Assembly (NCBI RefSeq): GCF_001905885.1
Contig: NZ_LIYH01000006.1
Span: 248,001 to 312,000, forward strand
Length of the DNA: 64,000 nucleotides
Origin: Streptomyces sp. CB03234
GTDB taxonomy: Bacteria > Actinomycetota > Actinomycetes > Streptomycetales > Streptomycetaceae
Direction: 5' to 3'
Position 1 is the stretch's first letter; each line of letters opens with the position of its first letter. Both the position numbers and the translations under genes were made by a program. Of the stretch, positions 23,750 to 31,706 are shown piece by piece. The notes under the pieces were generated by a model. That model had not been told where the DNA came from. It did no database searches and saw only the letters and a list, made by a program, of their open reading frames with translations.

Positions 23750-24910
23750 TCAACTCCTGAGGAGGATGGCGGAGGTGGGGACGCCTTCGCCGGCGGTGAC
23801 CAGGCATGTCGTGGCGTCGGGAACCTGGGCGGTGCTGGTGCCGCGCAGCTGCTTCACGCCCTCGGTGATGAGGTTGAAGCCGTGGACGTACGCCTCGCTG
23901 AGCCCGCCGCCGCCGGTGTTGATGGGCAGCCGTCCGCCGGTCTCCAGGGCCCCGTCCTCGGTGAAGGCGGCCCCTTCGCCGCGCCCGCAGAAGCCGTACC
24001 CCTCCAGGGAGAGCGGGATGAGGGGCGTGAACGCGTCGTATATCTGGGCGACGTCGACGTCCTGGGGGCCGAAGTCGGCCTGTTTCCACAGGTGCCGGGC
24101 GGCGGTCCAGGCGGGGCCGGTGAGGGGGTCGTCGTTCCAGTAGTTGACCATGCCGTGGTGCTGGGCGGGCAGGCCCTGGGCGGCGGAGTGGACGTAGACG
24201 GGTGGGTGGCGGCAGTCGCGGGCGCGTTCGGCGGAGACGATCACGCAGGCGAGGGCGCCGTCGGTCTCCAGGCAGTTGTCGAAGAGGCAGAGCGGTTCGC
24301 TGATCCAGCGGGAGGTCATGTACATCTCGCGGGTCAGGGGCCGTTCGTACATGATCGCGGCGGGGTTCTGGTTGGCGCGGTTGCGGCAGGCGAGGGCGAC
24401 GTTGAAGAGGTGGTCGCGGGTGGCGCCGTACTCGTGCATGTAGCGGCGGGCGAGCATGCCGATCTCGTCGGCGGGGCGGAGGAGGCCGTAGGGGCGGGTC
24501 CATTGGGCGGGGGTGGGCAGTTGGGCGTGCGTGTTCGTCCAGGGCCGGGGCCCGGAGCCGCGTTTGCGTGACCGCCAGGCGACGCCGACGGTCGCCTGGC
24601 CGGTGGCGATGGCGGCGGCGAGGTGGGCGACGGTGGCGCATGAGCCGCCGCCCCCGTACCCCACCTTGGAGAAGAAGGTGACGTCGCCCGCGCCGATGGA
24701 CTTCGCGACCTCGACCTCGTCGGTCTCCTCCATGGTGTACGAGGCGAAGGCGTCGACCTCGGAGGGGGCGATGCCGGCGTCGGCGAGGGCGTCGACGATG
24801 GCGCGGCACGCCAGTGTCTTCTCGGTGTCGGCGAGTTGCTTGGCGAAGGGTGTTTGCCCGATCCCGACGATGGCCGTCGTGTCCTTGAGCGCACCTGTCA
24901 TGGGCGCCAC
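23750..24910 (-). CDS. Thiolase-like Ltp protein (SCP2-thiolase/Ltp2 type aldolase subunit)
   Basis: The protein of 383-386 residues starts at GTG 24910 or, more conservatively, ATG 24901. It has a thiolase fold with AIVGIGQTPFAKQL, GYGGGGSCATVAHLAAAIAT (a Cys is present but shifted from the thiolase CxS motif), AQIYDAFTPLIPLSLEGYGF and LPINTGGGGLSEAYVHGFNL. The YDAFT and NTGGGGLSE blocks are typical of Ltp2, which cleaves 17-hydroxy steroid side-chain CoA esters with a DUF35 partner. It leads the operon Ltp-DUF35-crotonase and is divergent from the acyl-CoA ligase, sharing the operator at 24923-24937. Confidence 0.92.
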   Translation of the reverse strand: MAPMTGALKDTTAIVGIGQTPFAKQLADTEKTLACRAIVDALADAGIAPSEVDAFASYTMEETDEVEVAKSIGAGDVTFFSKVGYGGGGSCATVAHLAAAIATGQATVGVAWRSRKRGSGPRPWTNTHAQLPTPAQWTRPYGLLRPADEIGMLARRYMHEYGATRDHLFNVALACRNRANQNPAAIMYERPLTREMYMTSRWISEPLCLFDNCLETDGALACVIVSAERARDCRHPPVYVHSAAQGLPAQHHGMVNYWNDDPLTGPAWTAARHLWKQADFGPQDVDVAQIYDAFTPLIPLSLEGYGFCGRGEGAAFTEDGALETGGRLPINTGGGGLSEAYVHGFNLITEGVKQLRGTSTAQVPDATTCLVTAGEGVPTSAILLRS

Positions 24911-24922
24911 CGTAGCGCTAAT

Positions 24923-24937
24923 CTGACGGGTAGTCAG
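24923..24937. promoter_or_regulatory. TetR-type operator copy 6 (CTGACG-N3-AGTCAG)
   Basis: The site reads CTGACGGGTAGTCAG and sits between the divergent Ltp and acyl-CoA ligase genes, 12 and 18 bp from their starts. One site can control both. Confidence 0.78.
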
Positions 24938-24955
24938 CTAGAGGGAGGGTGGGAG

Positions 24956-26515
24956 ATGCGCGGACGACGCGGGGACCTGGAATGGGGCTCGATCCCGAGG
25001 CTGGTGCGGTCGGCGGCGGAGCGGTACGGGACACGCGAGGCGGTCGTGGAGGGCCGCAACCGGGTCACGTACGCCGAGCTGGGCGAGCGCGTGGAGCGGG
25101 CGGCGGCGGCGTGCATGGCGGCGGGCGTGGAGCCGGGCGACCGGGTGGCGGTGTGGGCGCCCAACACCCTCGACTGGATCGTCTCCGCCCTCGGCGCGGT
25201 GACGGCGGGCGGTGTGCTGGTGCCGCTGAACACCCGCTTCAAGGGCGCGGAGGCGGCGTACGTCCTGGAGCGCAGCCGTACGAAGCTGCTGTTCATCACC
25301 GGTACGTTCCTGGGCGCGTCGTACGTGGCGTCGCTGCGGCGGACGGGGATCGTGCTGCCGCACCTGGAGCAGGTGGTGGTGCTGGCGGACAGTGCGCCGG
25401 AGGACTTCCGTACGTGGAAGGACTTCCTGGCGGGCGGGGACGGGGTGACGCCGGCGGAGGTCCGCGCGCGGGCGGAGTCCCTCGACGGGGGGTGCCCCTC
25501 GGACATCATCTTCACGTCCGGGACGACGGGCCGCCCCAAGGGCGCGGTGATCACCCACGCGCAGACGCTGCGGTGCTACGAGACGTGGGCGGACCTGGCG
25601 GGGCTGGAGGAGGGCGACCGGTACCTGATCGTGAACCCCTTCTTCCACACCTTCGGCTACAAGGCCGGGATCATCGCGTGCCTGATGAGGGGGGCGGTGA
25701 TGGTGCCGCAGCCGGTGTTCGGCGTCGAGACGGTCCTGGCGAACATCGCGGCGGAACGCGTCTCGGTCCTGCCGGGCCCGCCCACGCTCCTGCAGTCCCT
25801 GCTGGACCACCCGGCCCGGTCGTCGCACGACCTGTCGTCGCTGCGGCTGGTGGTGACGGGCGCGGCGGTGGTGCCGTTGCGGCTGGTGGAGCGGCTCCGT
25901 GGCGAGCTGGGGGTGGCGACCGTCCTCACGGCGTACGGCCTGTCCGAGGCGAGCGGCATCGTCACGATGTGCCGCCGCGGCGACCCGGTCGAGACGATCG
26001 CCGCCACCTCGGGCCGCCCGATTCCCGGCACGGAGGTGCGCGTCGACGAGACGGGCGAGGTCCTGGTGCGTGGCCACAACGTGATGACCGGCTACTTCGA
26101 GGACCCGGCGGAGACCGCCCGCGTCCTGGACGAGGACGGCTGGCTCCACACCGGCGACGTGGGCGCCCTGGACGCGGCCGGCAACCTCCGCATCACCGAC
26201 CGGATCAAGGACATGTTCATCGTGGGCGGCTTCAACGCCTACCCCGCCGAGATCGAGCAGCTCCTCGCCGTCCACCCCGAGCTGGTGGACGTGGCCGTCA
26301 TCGGCGTCCCGGACGCCCGCCTCGGCGAGGTCGCCAAGGCCTACGCGGTCCGCCGCCCTGGCTCCACCCTGACGGCCGACGACCTGATCGCCTGGGCGCG
26401 GCGCGAGATGGCCAACTACAAGGTGCCGCGCCAGGTCGAGTTCGTGGCGGAGCTGCCGCGGAACGCGAGCGGGAAGGTGGTGAAGGGCGAGCTGCGGGCG
26501 CGGGCGGCGGGGTGA
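24956..26515 (+). CDS. AMP-forming acyl-CoA ligase, FadD3-like
   Basis: The 519-residue ANL-family ligase starts at ATG 24956 after GGGAGGGTGGGAG; longer upstream readings would run through the operator. Motifs: IIFTSGTTGRPKGAVITHAQ (P-loop A3), TAYGLSEASG (A5), WLHTGDVGALDAAGNLRITD (A7), DRIKDMFIVGGFNAYPAEIE (A8) and the catalytic Lys in ASGKVVKGEL (A10). The overall sequence resembles FadD3, which in mycobacteria activates the steroid C/D-ring fragment HIP; this specificity is not proven here. A perfect terminator follows at 26538-26570. Gene symbol withheld for lack of substrate evidence. Confidence 0.93.
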   Translation: MRGRRGDLEWGSIPRLVRSAAERYGTREAVVEGRNRVTYAELGERVERAAAACMAAGVEPGDRVAVWAPNTLDWIVSALGAVTAGGVLVPLNTRFKGAEAAYVLERSRTKLLFITGTFLGASYVASLRRTGIVLPHLEQVVVLADSAPEDFRTWKDFLAGGDGVTPAEVRARAESLDGGCPSDIIFTSGTTGRPKGAVITHAQTLRCYETWADLAGLEEGDRYLIVNPFFHTFGYKAGIIACLMRGAVMVPQPVFGVETVLANIAAERVSVLPGPPTLLQSLLDHPARSSHDLSSLRLVVTGAAVVPLRLVERLRGELGVATVLTAYGLSEASGIVTMCRRGDPVETIAATSGRPIPGTEVRVDETGEVLVRGHNVMTGYFEDPAETARVLDEDGWLHTGDVGALDAAGNLRITDRIKDMFIVGGFNAYPAEIEQLLAVHPELVDVAVIGVPDARLGEVAKAYAVRRPGSTLTADDLIAWARREMANYKVPRQVEFVAELPRNASGKVVKGELRARAAG

Positions 26516-26537
26516 GCGTACGCCGCCTGAACGCCGG

Positions 26538-26570
26538 AGGGGTGCCGGACCGGCTCGGTCCGGCACCCCT
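26538..26570. terminator. Bidirectional terminator hairpin
   Basis: A perfect 15-bp stem (AGGGGTGCCGGACCG with CGGTCCGGCACCCCT) and a 3-nt loop GCT, between the convergent ligase and small exported-peptide genes. Confidence 0.85.
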
Positions 26571-26580
26571 TGGCGGCGGC

Positions 26581-26766
26581 CTAGTCGCGCGGGCCGATGG
26601 GCGCGTGGTTGTCGCTCAGCGTGGTGGGGCCGCCGGTGACGTACACGCTCTGCGACGCGGTGGGCCTGTCCCGGTCGCGGCCCGTCGCGGCGTGCGCGGT
26701 CGTCGAGACTCCGGCGACGGCGGCGGCGACGAAGGCCATGGCCAGCAGGCGAGTGGTACGGATCAT
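26581..26766 (-). CDS. Small exported protein ending in a DNHAP motif
   Basis: This 61-residue precursor starts at ATG 26766 after AGGAG. A clean signal peptide (MIRTTRLLAMAFVAAAVAGV, then STTAHA-A) leaves a mature peptide of about 34 residues, TGRDRDRPTASQSVYVTGGP followed by TTLSDNHAPIGPRD. The last 14 residues are one unit of the repeat found five times in the neighbouring gene (TTLADNHAPAPPKD), so the two are related: one exported with a single unit, the other apparently cytosolic with five. Function is unknown. Confidence 0.78.
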   Translation of the reverse strand: MIRTTRLLAMAFVAAAVAGVSTTAHAATGRDRDRPTASQSVYVTGGPTTLSDNHAPIGPRD

Positions 26767-26799
26767 GCCAACTCCTCGGCAGTACGTGACGCGCATGCC

Positions 26800-26838
26800 G
26801 CGGCCGCGGCGGCTCCCCCTCCGCGCCGCCGCGGCCGC
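26800..26838 (-). terminator. Strong hairpin between the two DNHAP genes
   Basis: GCGGCCGCGGCGG (26800-26812) pairs perfectly with CCGCCGCGGCCGC (26826-26838). It lies 20 bp past the stop of the five-repeat gene and probably ends its transcript. Confidence 0.7.
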
Positions 26839-26858
26839 ACCCCGTCGGGATGTGAGTC

Positions 26859-27128
26859 CTAGAGCTTCGCGGGCGGGAGGGGCGCGTGGTTGTCCGCGAG
26901 CGTGGTGATGCCGTCCTTGGGCGGGGCGGGTGCGTGGTTGTCCGCCAGGGTGGTGATGCCGTCCTTGGGCGGGGCGGGTGCGTGGTTGTCCGCCAGGGTG
27001 GTGATGCCGTCCTTCGGCGGGGCCGGCGCGTGGTTGTCCGCCATGGTGGTGAGGGTGTCCTTGGGCGGGACGGGCGCGTGGTTGTCCGCCATGGTCGTGA
27101 TCTCTTCGTGCTTCTCGGCGTCGCTCAT
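26859..27128 (-). CDS. Five-repeat DNHAP peptide (ADNHAPxPPKDxxTT tandem repeats)
   Basis: The 89-residue protein starts at ATG 27128 with MSDAEKHEEITTMADNHAP. The rest is five 16-residue units ADNHAP[VAL]PPKD[TG][LI]TT[ML], the last truncated to ADNHAPLPPAKL. There is no signal peptide, membrane segment or known domain. DNA repeats mirror the protein repeats, but third-position changes remain in the outer units, so the peptide is under selection. Multi-unit short peptides of this kind are seen in ribosomally made peptide precursors and in poorly annotated small Streptomyces proteins. No modifying enzyme is adjacent. It lies downstream of a SARP gene on the same strand. Confidence 0.82.
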   Translation of the reverse strand: MSDAEKHEEITTMADNHAPVPPKDTLTTMADNHAPAPPKDGITTLADNHAPAPPKDGITTLADNHAPAPPKDGITTLADNHAPLPPAKL

Positions 27129-27172
27129 CCTCGTCAACTCCCCTGTCGCCGTCGCTGCGGCGGTAGACGGTG

Positions 27173-27214
27173 ACGCCTGTTCGGCAACTCCCCCGAGGGT
27201 CGCCGAACAGGCGT
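27173..27214 (-). promoter_or_regulatory. Perfect 13-bp hairpin in the leader of the DNHAP gene
   Basis: ACGCCTGTTCGGC (27173-27185) and GCCGAACAGGCGT (27202-27214) flank a 16-nt loop, 45 bp upstream of the five-repeat gene start and 124 bp past the SARP stop. It may end the SARP transcript, act as an operator, or shape the peptide mRNA leader. Confidence 0.6.
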
Positions 27215-27338
27215 CTGCGGACTGCTCACCATAGCGATGAGCCCCTGGCGACCCGCCTACCCCCCGATGCGACGGGCCGTTGAGAAAGAGAGTGCCGGGG
27301 TGGCATAAACGAATGCTGAACGCGCAGACCAACCCGCC

Positions 27339-30293
27339 TCAGGCCGCCGCCATCGGCGTCAACAGGCGTCGCACCTCGTCCGCTTCCGGGGCGTCGAGCG
27401 GCTCGTAGAGGGTGAGCGCCTCCCGCCAGCAGGCTCGGGCCCGGTCCGGCTGACGCAGAACGTCCAGTGCCTTCCCCAGCACGGTCAGAGCGTTGCCCCG
27501 TGTGCGGTCGCCACCGATGCAGCCGAGGGCGAGAGCCTGCTCGGCGTGTTGTGCCGCGCGGGCCGGCCGCCTGGACTGGAGTTGGGCCTCCGCGATGCGG
27601 AAGTGCGTCGTCCCCTCCCAGAGCCTCTGGCGGTTCTTGCCGAAGATGTGCAGAGCCTGGGCGAACTGTTCCAGGGCGTCGGACGAGCGCCCCGCGTGGG
27701 TGAGGGCGATGCCCAGCGCGTAGCGCCCGTTGGCGAGGCGCAGCGCCAGCCCCATGCGGTCGTAGATGTCGATGCCCTGTTGTGCCAGCTCTATGGCGCG
27801 GCCGGCCGGCCGGCCCATGAGCAGGGAGACGCGGGAAAGGTTGCACAGGACGTTGGCCTCGCCCGGGAGGTTGTGGTCCAGGCGGGAGTTCTCCAGCGCG
27901 TTGAGCAGGTGCTCTTCGGCTTCGGTGAGCCTGCCCTCGACCAGGGCGATGATTCCGCGGTCGTTGTCGGCCCAGGAGAGGGGGGCGATGTCCCGTGCTT
28001 GCCCTGCCAGCGTTCTGGCGTTGCGCGCGTCCTCGTCCGCCTCGCGGTAACGTCCCGCCGCCAGATGCACACTGGTGAGCGTCGTCCAGGCGCGGCCTTC
28101 GGCGTGCGTGTCGCCGGCGGCGCGAGCGGCGTCGCGCGCCACCATCGCCGCCGATTCGTACTGCTTGGAGTTCGCGCCCGACTCGGCGAGGTCCTTCGCC
28201 GCCCACAGCAGGTCCACGGCCCGCCGGAGCCTGTCGCCGTTCGTCGACTGCCGCGCGCACGCCAGGAGGCAGTTCGCCTCCGTGTACAGCCAGTCGAGGG
28301 CGGCGTGGCGGTCGGTGAAGGTCAGGCCCTCGTACGTGGTGGCCTCCAGGTGGTCCACCAGGCGGTCGCCGGGGCGTTCGATCGCGTACACCCGGGCCGC
28401 CGTCGACAGGTAGAAGTCCAGGAGGCGGGAGAGGGCCAGGTCGCGTTCCGAGGGGGGCTGTTCGTCGCGGGCGGCGCAGGCGCGGGCGTAGAGGCGGACC
28501 AGGTCGTGGTAGCGGTAGCGGCCGGGGGCGGCGGATTCGAGGAGGGAGGTGTCGACCAGGGACTCCAGGAGGTCTTCGGCGTCGTGGAGGGGCAGGTCGA
28601 GCACGGCCGCCGCGGCGGCGAGGGAGATGTCGGGGCCGTCGGCGAGGCCCAGCAGGCGGAACGCGCGGGCCTGGGCGGGCTCCAGCTGGCCGTAGCCGAG
28701 TTCGAAGGTGGCCTTGACGGCGAGGTCGCCGGCCTGGAGCTCGTCCAGGCGGCGGCGTTCGTCGGCGAGCTTGGCCGCGAGGACCGCGACCGTCCAGGTG
28801 CGGCGCGCCGCCAGCCGGGAGGCGGCGATACGGATCGCGAGAGGGAGGAAACCGCAGGCCGCGACGACGTCCAGGGCCGCTTCCCGTTCCGCCTGGACCC
28901 GCTCGGCGCCCACGATCTTGGTGAAGAGCTGGAGCGCCTCCTCCGGTGACATCACGTCGAGGTCGACGAGGTGGGCGCCGGCGAGGTCGACCATCCGGAC
29001 GCGGCTGGTGACGAGGGCCGCGCACCCCTCCGTACCCGGCAGCAGCGGCCGTACCTGGGCGGCGTCCCGCGCGTTGTCCAGCAGGACCAGCACCCGCCGC
29101 CCCGCGAGCGTCGAGCGGTAGAGGGCGGCGCGCTCGTCGAGGGTGTCGGGGATGGCCGAGTCGTGGGTGCCCAGCGCCCGGAGGAAGGCGCCCAGGACGG
29201 TCTCGGGCTCCGCGGCCCGCGCGCCCGCGCCCTGGAGGTCCACGTACAGCTGCCCGTCCGGGAAGCGCGGGCGCGCGGCGTGCGCGACGTGCACCGCGAG
29301 TGTCGTCTTGCCGACCCCGCCGATGCCCGCGAGTGCCGACACGGCCATCACCGAGCCCTCGGCGGTGGCCAGCCGGTCGCCCAGTTCGGCCACGAAGGCC
29401 GCGCGGCCCGTGAAGTCGGCCACCGTCGCCGGCAACTGGGCGGGCCGGGACACGGCGGGCGCGGGGGCCGGCTCCTCCACCGGCCGCGCCAGCTCCTCGT
29501 CGGCCCGGAGGATGCGCTGCTGGAGCCGCGCCAGCTCGGGGCGCGGGTCGACGCCCAGCTCGTCGGCGAGGAGGCGGCGCGTGTCGGCGTACACGGCGAG
29601 CGCCTCCGCCTGCCGCCCGCTGCGGTACAGCGCCAGCATCAGCAGCTCCCGCAGCCGCTCGCGCAGCGGGTGCGCGGCGGTCAGGGCGGTCAGCTCGGAC
29701 ACCGCCTCCGCGTGGTGCCCGCTCTCCAGGTCCAGGTCGAGCCGGGTCTCCAGCAGCTGGAGCCGCCACTCCTCCAGGCGGGCGCGCTGCGTCTCGGCGT
29801 ACGGGCCGGGTACGGACGCGAGGGGCTCGCCGTCCCACAGGCCCAGCGACTTGTCGATCAGCACCCGGGCCTGGTTGCGGTCGCCGCCCGCCCGTGCCTT
29901 CTCGGCCTCGGCGGCCAGCTCCTGCGCGACGTTGAGGTCCAGGGCGTCGGCGCGGCCCCGGATCGCGTAGCCGCCCGATTCGCTGACCAGGACGCCCGGC
30001 GGGAGGACCTTGCGCAGCCGGGAGGCGTACGTCCGTACCGCCGCGAGGGCCTGTGAGGGCGGTTCGTCGCCCCAGATGGCGTCGATCAGCTCGGGGGCCG
30101 TCGCCGTGCGCCCGTCGCGCAGCAGCAGCGCGGCGAGCAGGGCCCGCTGCTGCGGCGACCCGGAGGGCAGGGCTTCGCCGTCGAGCCACGCGCGTACCGG
30201 GCCGAGTACGCCGAAGCGCAGGTCGCCCACAGCGCCCCCGCCCTGGTGCGGGGCGCGCTGCTCCGGCACTCGCGGCCCGTCTTCACGGTCCAT
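27339..30293 (-). CDS. AfsR-type SARP regulator (BTAD + NB-ARC + TPR)
   Basis: The 984-residue protein begins with an OmpR-like winged helix (LRFGVLGPVRAWLDGEALPS, residues 25-98) and a BTAD domain (about 105-255), the DNA-binding half of SARP regulators. An NB-ARC ATPase follows, with the P-loop GIGGVGKTTL near residue 323 and RRVLVLLDNA as Walker B. The last 350 residues are TPRs, for example YREADEDARNARTLAGQARD. SARPs activate secondary-metabolite clusters, with ATP hydrolysis gating DNA binding. No biosynthetic cluster is next to it; the nearest same-strand genes are the DNHAP peptides. Confidence 0.94.
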   Translation of the reverse strand: MDREDGPRVPEQRAPHQGGGAVGDLRFGVLGPVRAWLDGEALPSGSPQQRALLAALLLRDGRTATAPELIDAIWGDEPPSQALAAVRTYASRLRKVLPPGVLVSESGGYAIRGRADALDLNVAQELAAEAEKARAGGDRNQARVLIDKSLGLWDGEPLASVPGPYAETQRARLEEWRLQLLETRLDLDLESGHHAEAVSELTALTAAHPLRERLRELLMLALYRSGRQAEALAVYADTRRLLADELGVDPRPELARLQQRILRADEELARPVEEPAPAPAVSRPAQLPATVADFTGRAAFVAELGDRLATAEGSVMAVSALAGIGGVGKTTLAVHVAHAARPRFPDGQLYVDLQGAGARAAEPETVLGAFLRALGTHDSAIPDTLDERAALYRSTLAGRRVLVLLDNARDAAQVRPLLPGTEGCAALVTSRVRMVDLAGAHLVDLDVMSPEEALQLFTKIVGAERVQAEREAALDVVAACGFLPLAIRIAASRLAARRTWTVAVLAAKLADERRRLDELQAGDLAVKATFELGYGQLEPAQARAFRLLGLADGPDISLAAAAAVLDLPLHDAEDLLESLVDTSLLESAAPGRYRYHDLVRLYARACAARDEQPPSERDLALSRLLDFYLSTAARVYAIERPGDRLVDHLEATTYEGLTFTDRHAALDWLYTEANCLLACARQSTNGDRLRRAVDLLWAAKDLAESGANSKQYESAAMVARDAARAAGDTHAEGRAWTTLTSVHLAAGRYREADEDARNARTLAGQARDIAPLSWADNDRGIIALVEGRLTEAEEHLLNALENSRLDHNLPGEANVLCNLSRVSLLMGRPAGRAIELAQQGIDIYDRMGLALRLANGRYALGIALTHAGRSSDALEQFAQALHIFGKNRQRLWEGTTHFRIAEAQLQSRRPARAAQHAEQALALGCIGGDRTRGNALTVLGKALDVLRQPDRARACWREALTLYEPLDAPEADEVRRLLTPMAAA

Positions 30294-30411
30294 AGCTCCC
30301 CCTGCCCGTACCGCTGGTTTCGCCGTCGACAGTCTGCCTTGTCGATGGCGTATGCGTCAGCAGTGGGTGACGCTCTGCACAAGGTCGTGACACGATCTGC
30401 CACGCAGGGAC

Positions 30412-30426
30412 CTGACGGGCCGTCAG
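30412..30426. promoter_or_regulatory. TetR-type operator copy 7 (CTGACG-N3-CGTCAG)
   Basis: The site reads CTGACGGGCCGTCAG, a perfect repeat 21 bp upstream of the amidohydrolase ATG at 30448. Confidence 0.82.
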
Positions 30427-30447
30427 TTCGGCGCTACCGTGCTGTGC

Positions 30448-31665
30448 ATGGAGACCTTCCCGAAGATCATCTCGGTGGACGACCACACGGTGGAGCCGCC
30501 GCACGTCTGGCGGGACCGGCTCCCGTCGAAGTACCGGGACACCGGGCCGCGCATCGTCCGTGCGCCGCTGAAGGACATGACCTTCCTGGGCGGGAAGTTC
30601 GCCCCGGTCATGGGCGAGAAGGGCGACGAGGGGCCCATCGGCGACTGGTGGGTGTACGAGGACCTCCACCGCCCCCTCACCCGCCTGGACACCGCCGTCG
30701 GCTACGACCGCGACGAGATACGGCTGGAAGTGATCACGTACGAACAGATGCGACCCGGCTCGTACAGCGTCCCCGACCGCCTCGCCGACATGGACGTCAA
30801 CCACGTCCAGTCCGCGCTCTGCTTCCCCACCTTCCCGCGCTTCTGCGGCCAGACCTTCACCGAGGCCGCCGACCGCGAGCTGGGCCTGCTCGGCGTACGG
30901 GCGTACAACGACTGGATGGTGGAGGAGTGGTGCGGGCCCGAGGCCCAGGGCCGGCTCATCCCGCTCACCCTCATCCCGCTGTGGGACCCCGAGCTCGCCG
31001 CGGCGGAGGTGCGCCGCAACGCCGCCCGGGGCGTACGGGCCGTCGCCTTCTCCGAGATACCCCCGCACCTGGGGCTGCCGTCCATCCACACCGACGCCTG
31101 GGACCCCTTCCTCGCGGCGTGCGACGAGACCGGCACGGTCATCGCCATGCACATCGGCTCCTCGTCGAAGATGCCCTCGACCTCGGCGGACGCCCCACCG
31201 GCCGTCGGCTCCACCATCACCTTCGCCAACTGCTGCTTCTCGATGACCGACTGGCTGATGAGCGGCAAGCTGGAGCGCTTCCCCGGTGTGCGGATCATGT
31301 ACGCGGAGGGGCAGATCGGCTGGATCCCCTACATCCTGGAGCGGGCCGACGTGGTGTGGGAGGAGAACCGCGGCTGGGGCGGCGTCGCCGACAAGGTGCT
31401 GCGCCCGCCCTCGGAAGTGTTCGCCGAGCACGTGTACGGCTGCTTCTTCGACGACGCCTTCGGGCTGCGGAACCTGGACGCGATCGGCGTCGGGAACGTC
31501 CTGTACGAGACGGACTATCCGCACTCCGACTCCACGTGGCCGAAGTCCCGCGAGGTCGGCGAGGCCCAGATGGGCCACCTGGCGCCGGACGTGGTCGAGC
31601 GGATCGTGCGCGGCAACGCGATCGAGCTGCTGGGCCTGACGGAGGACGGCCTGTGGCGGCCGTGA
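30448..31665 (+). CDS. Amidohydrolase-2 family metal-dependent hydrolase
   Basis: The 405-residue TIM-barrel protein starts METFPKIISVDDHTVEPPHV; an in-frame GTG at 30439 is possible. The metal site is visible: DDHTVEP at the N-terminus, IAMHIGSSSK, and VLYETDYPHSDSTWPKS near the C-terminus. Relatives hydrolyse or decarboxylate ring-cleavage products (ACMSD-like, amidohydrolase_2) and often sit in aromatic or steroid degradation regulons. There is almost no leader between the operator and start, and no good ribosome site, so translation may be leaderless. Its stop overlaps a possible GTG start of the next gene. Confidence 0.9.
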   Translation: METFPKIISVDDHTVEPPHVWRDRLPSKYRDTGPRIVRAPLKDMTFLGGKFAPVMGEKGDEGPIGDWWVYEDLHRPLTRLDTAVGYDRDEIRLEVITYEQMRPGSYSVPDRLADMDVNHVQSALCFPTFPRFCGQTFTEAADRELGLLGVRAYNDWMVEEWCGPEAQGRLIPLTLIPLWDPELAAAEVRRNAARGVRAVAFSEIPPHLGLPSIHTDAWDPFLAACDETGTVIAMHIGSSSKMPSTSADAPPAVGSTITFANCCFSMTDWLMSGKLERFPGVRIMYAEGQIGWIPYILERADVVWEENRGWGGVADKVLRPPSEVFAEHVYGCFFDDAFGLRNLDAIGVGNVLYETDYPHSDSTWPKSREVGEAQMGHLAPDVVERIVRGNAIELLGLTEDGLWRP

Positions 31666-31706
31666 CCGGCGCGCCGTTGTCAGTGCCGGGCTGTTCACTG
31701 GACCAC

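Noticed and set aside
24956..26515. Assigning the ligase and regulon to KstR2-type HIP degradation
   Set aside because: FadD3 similarity alone is not enough; ipdAB and other HIP genes were not seen and the operator differs from the known KstR2 motif.
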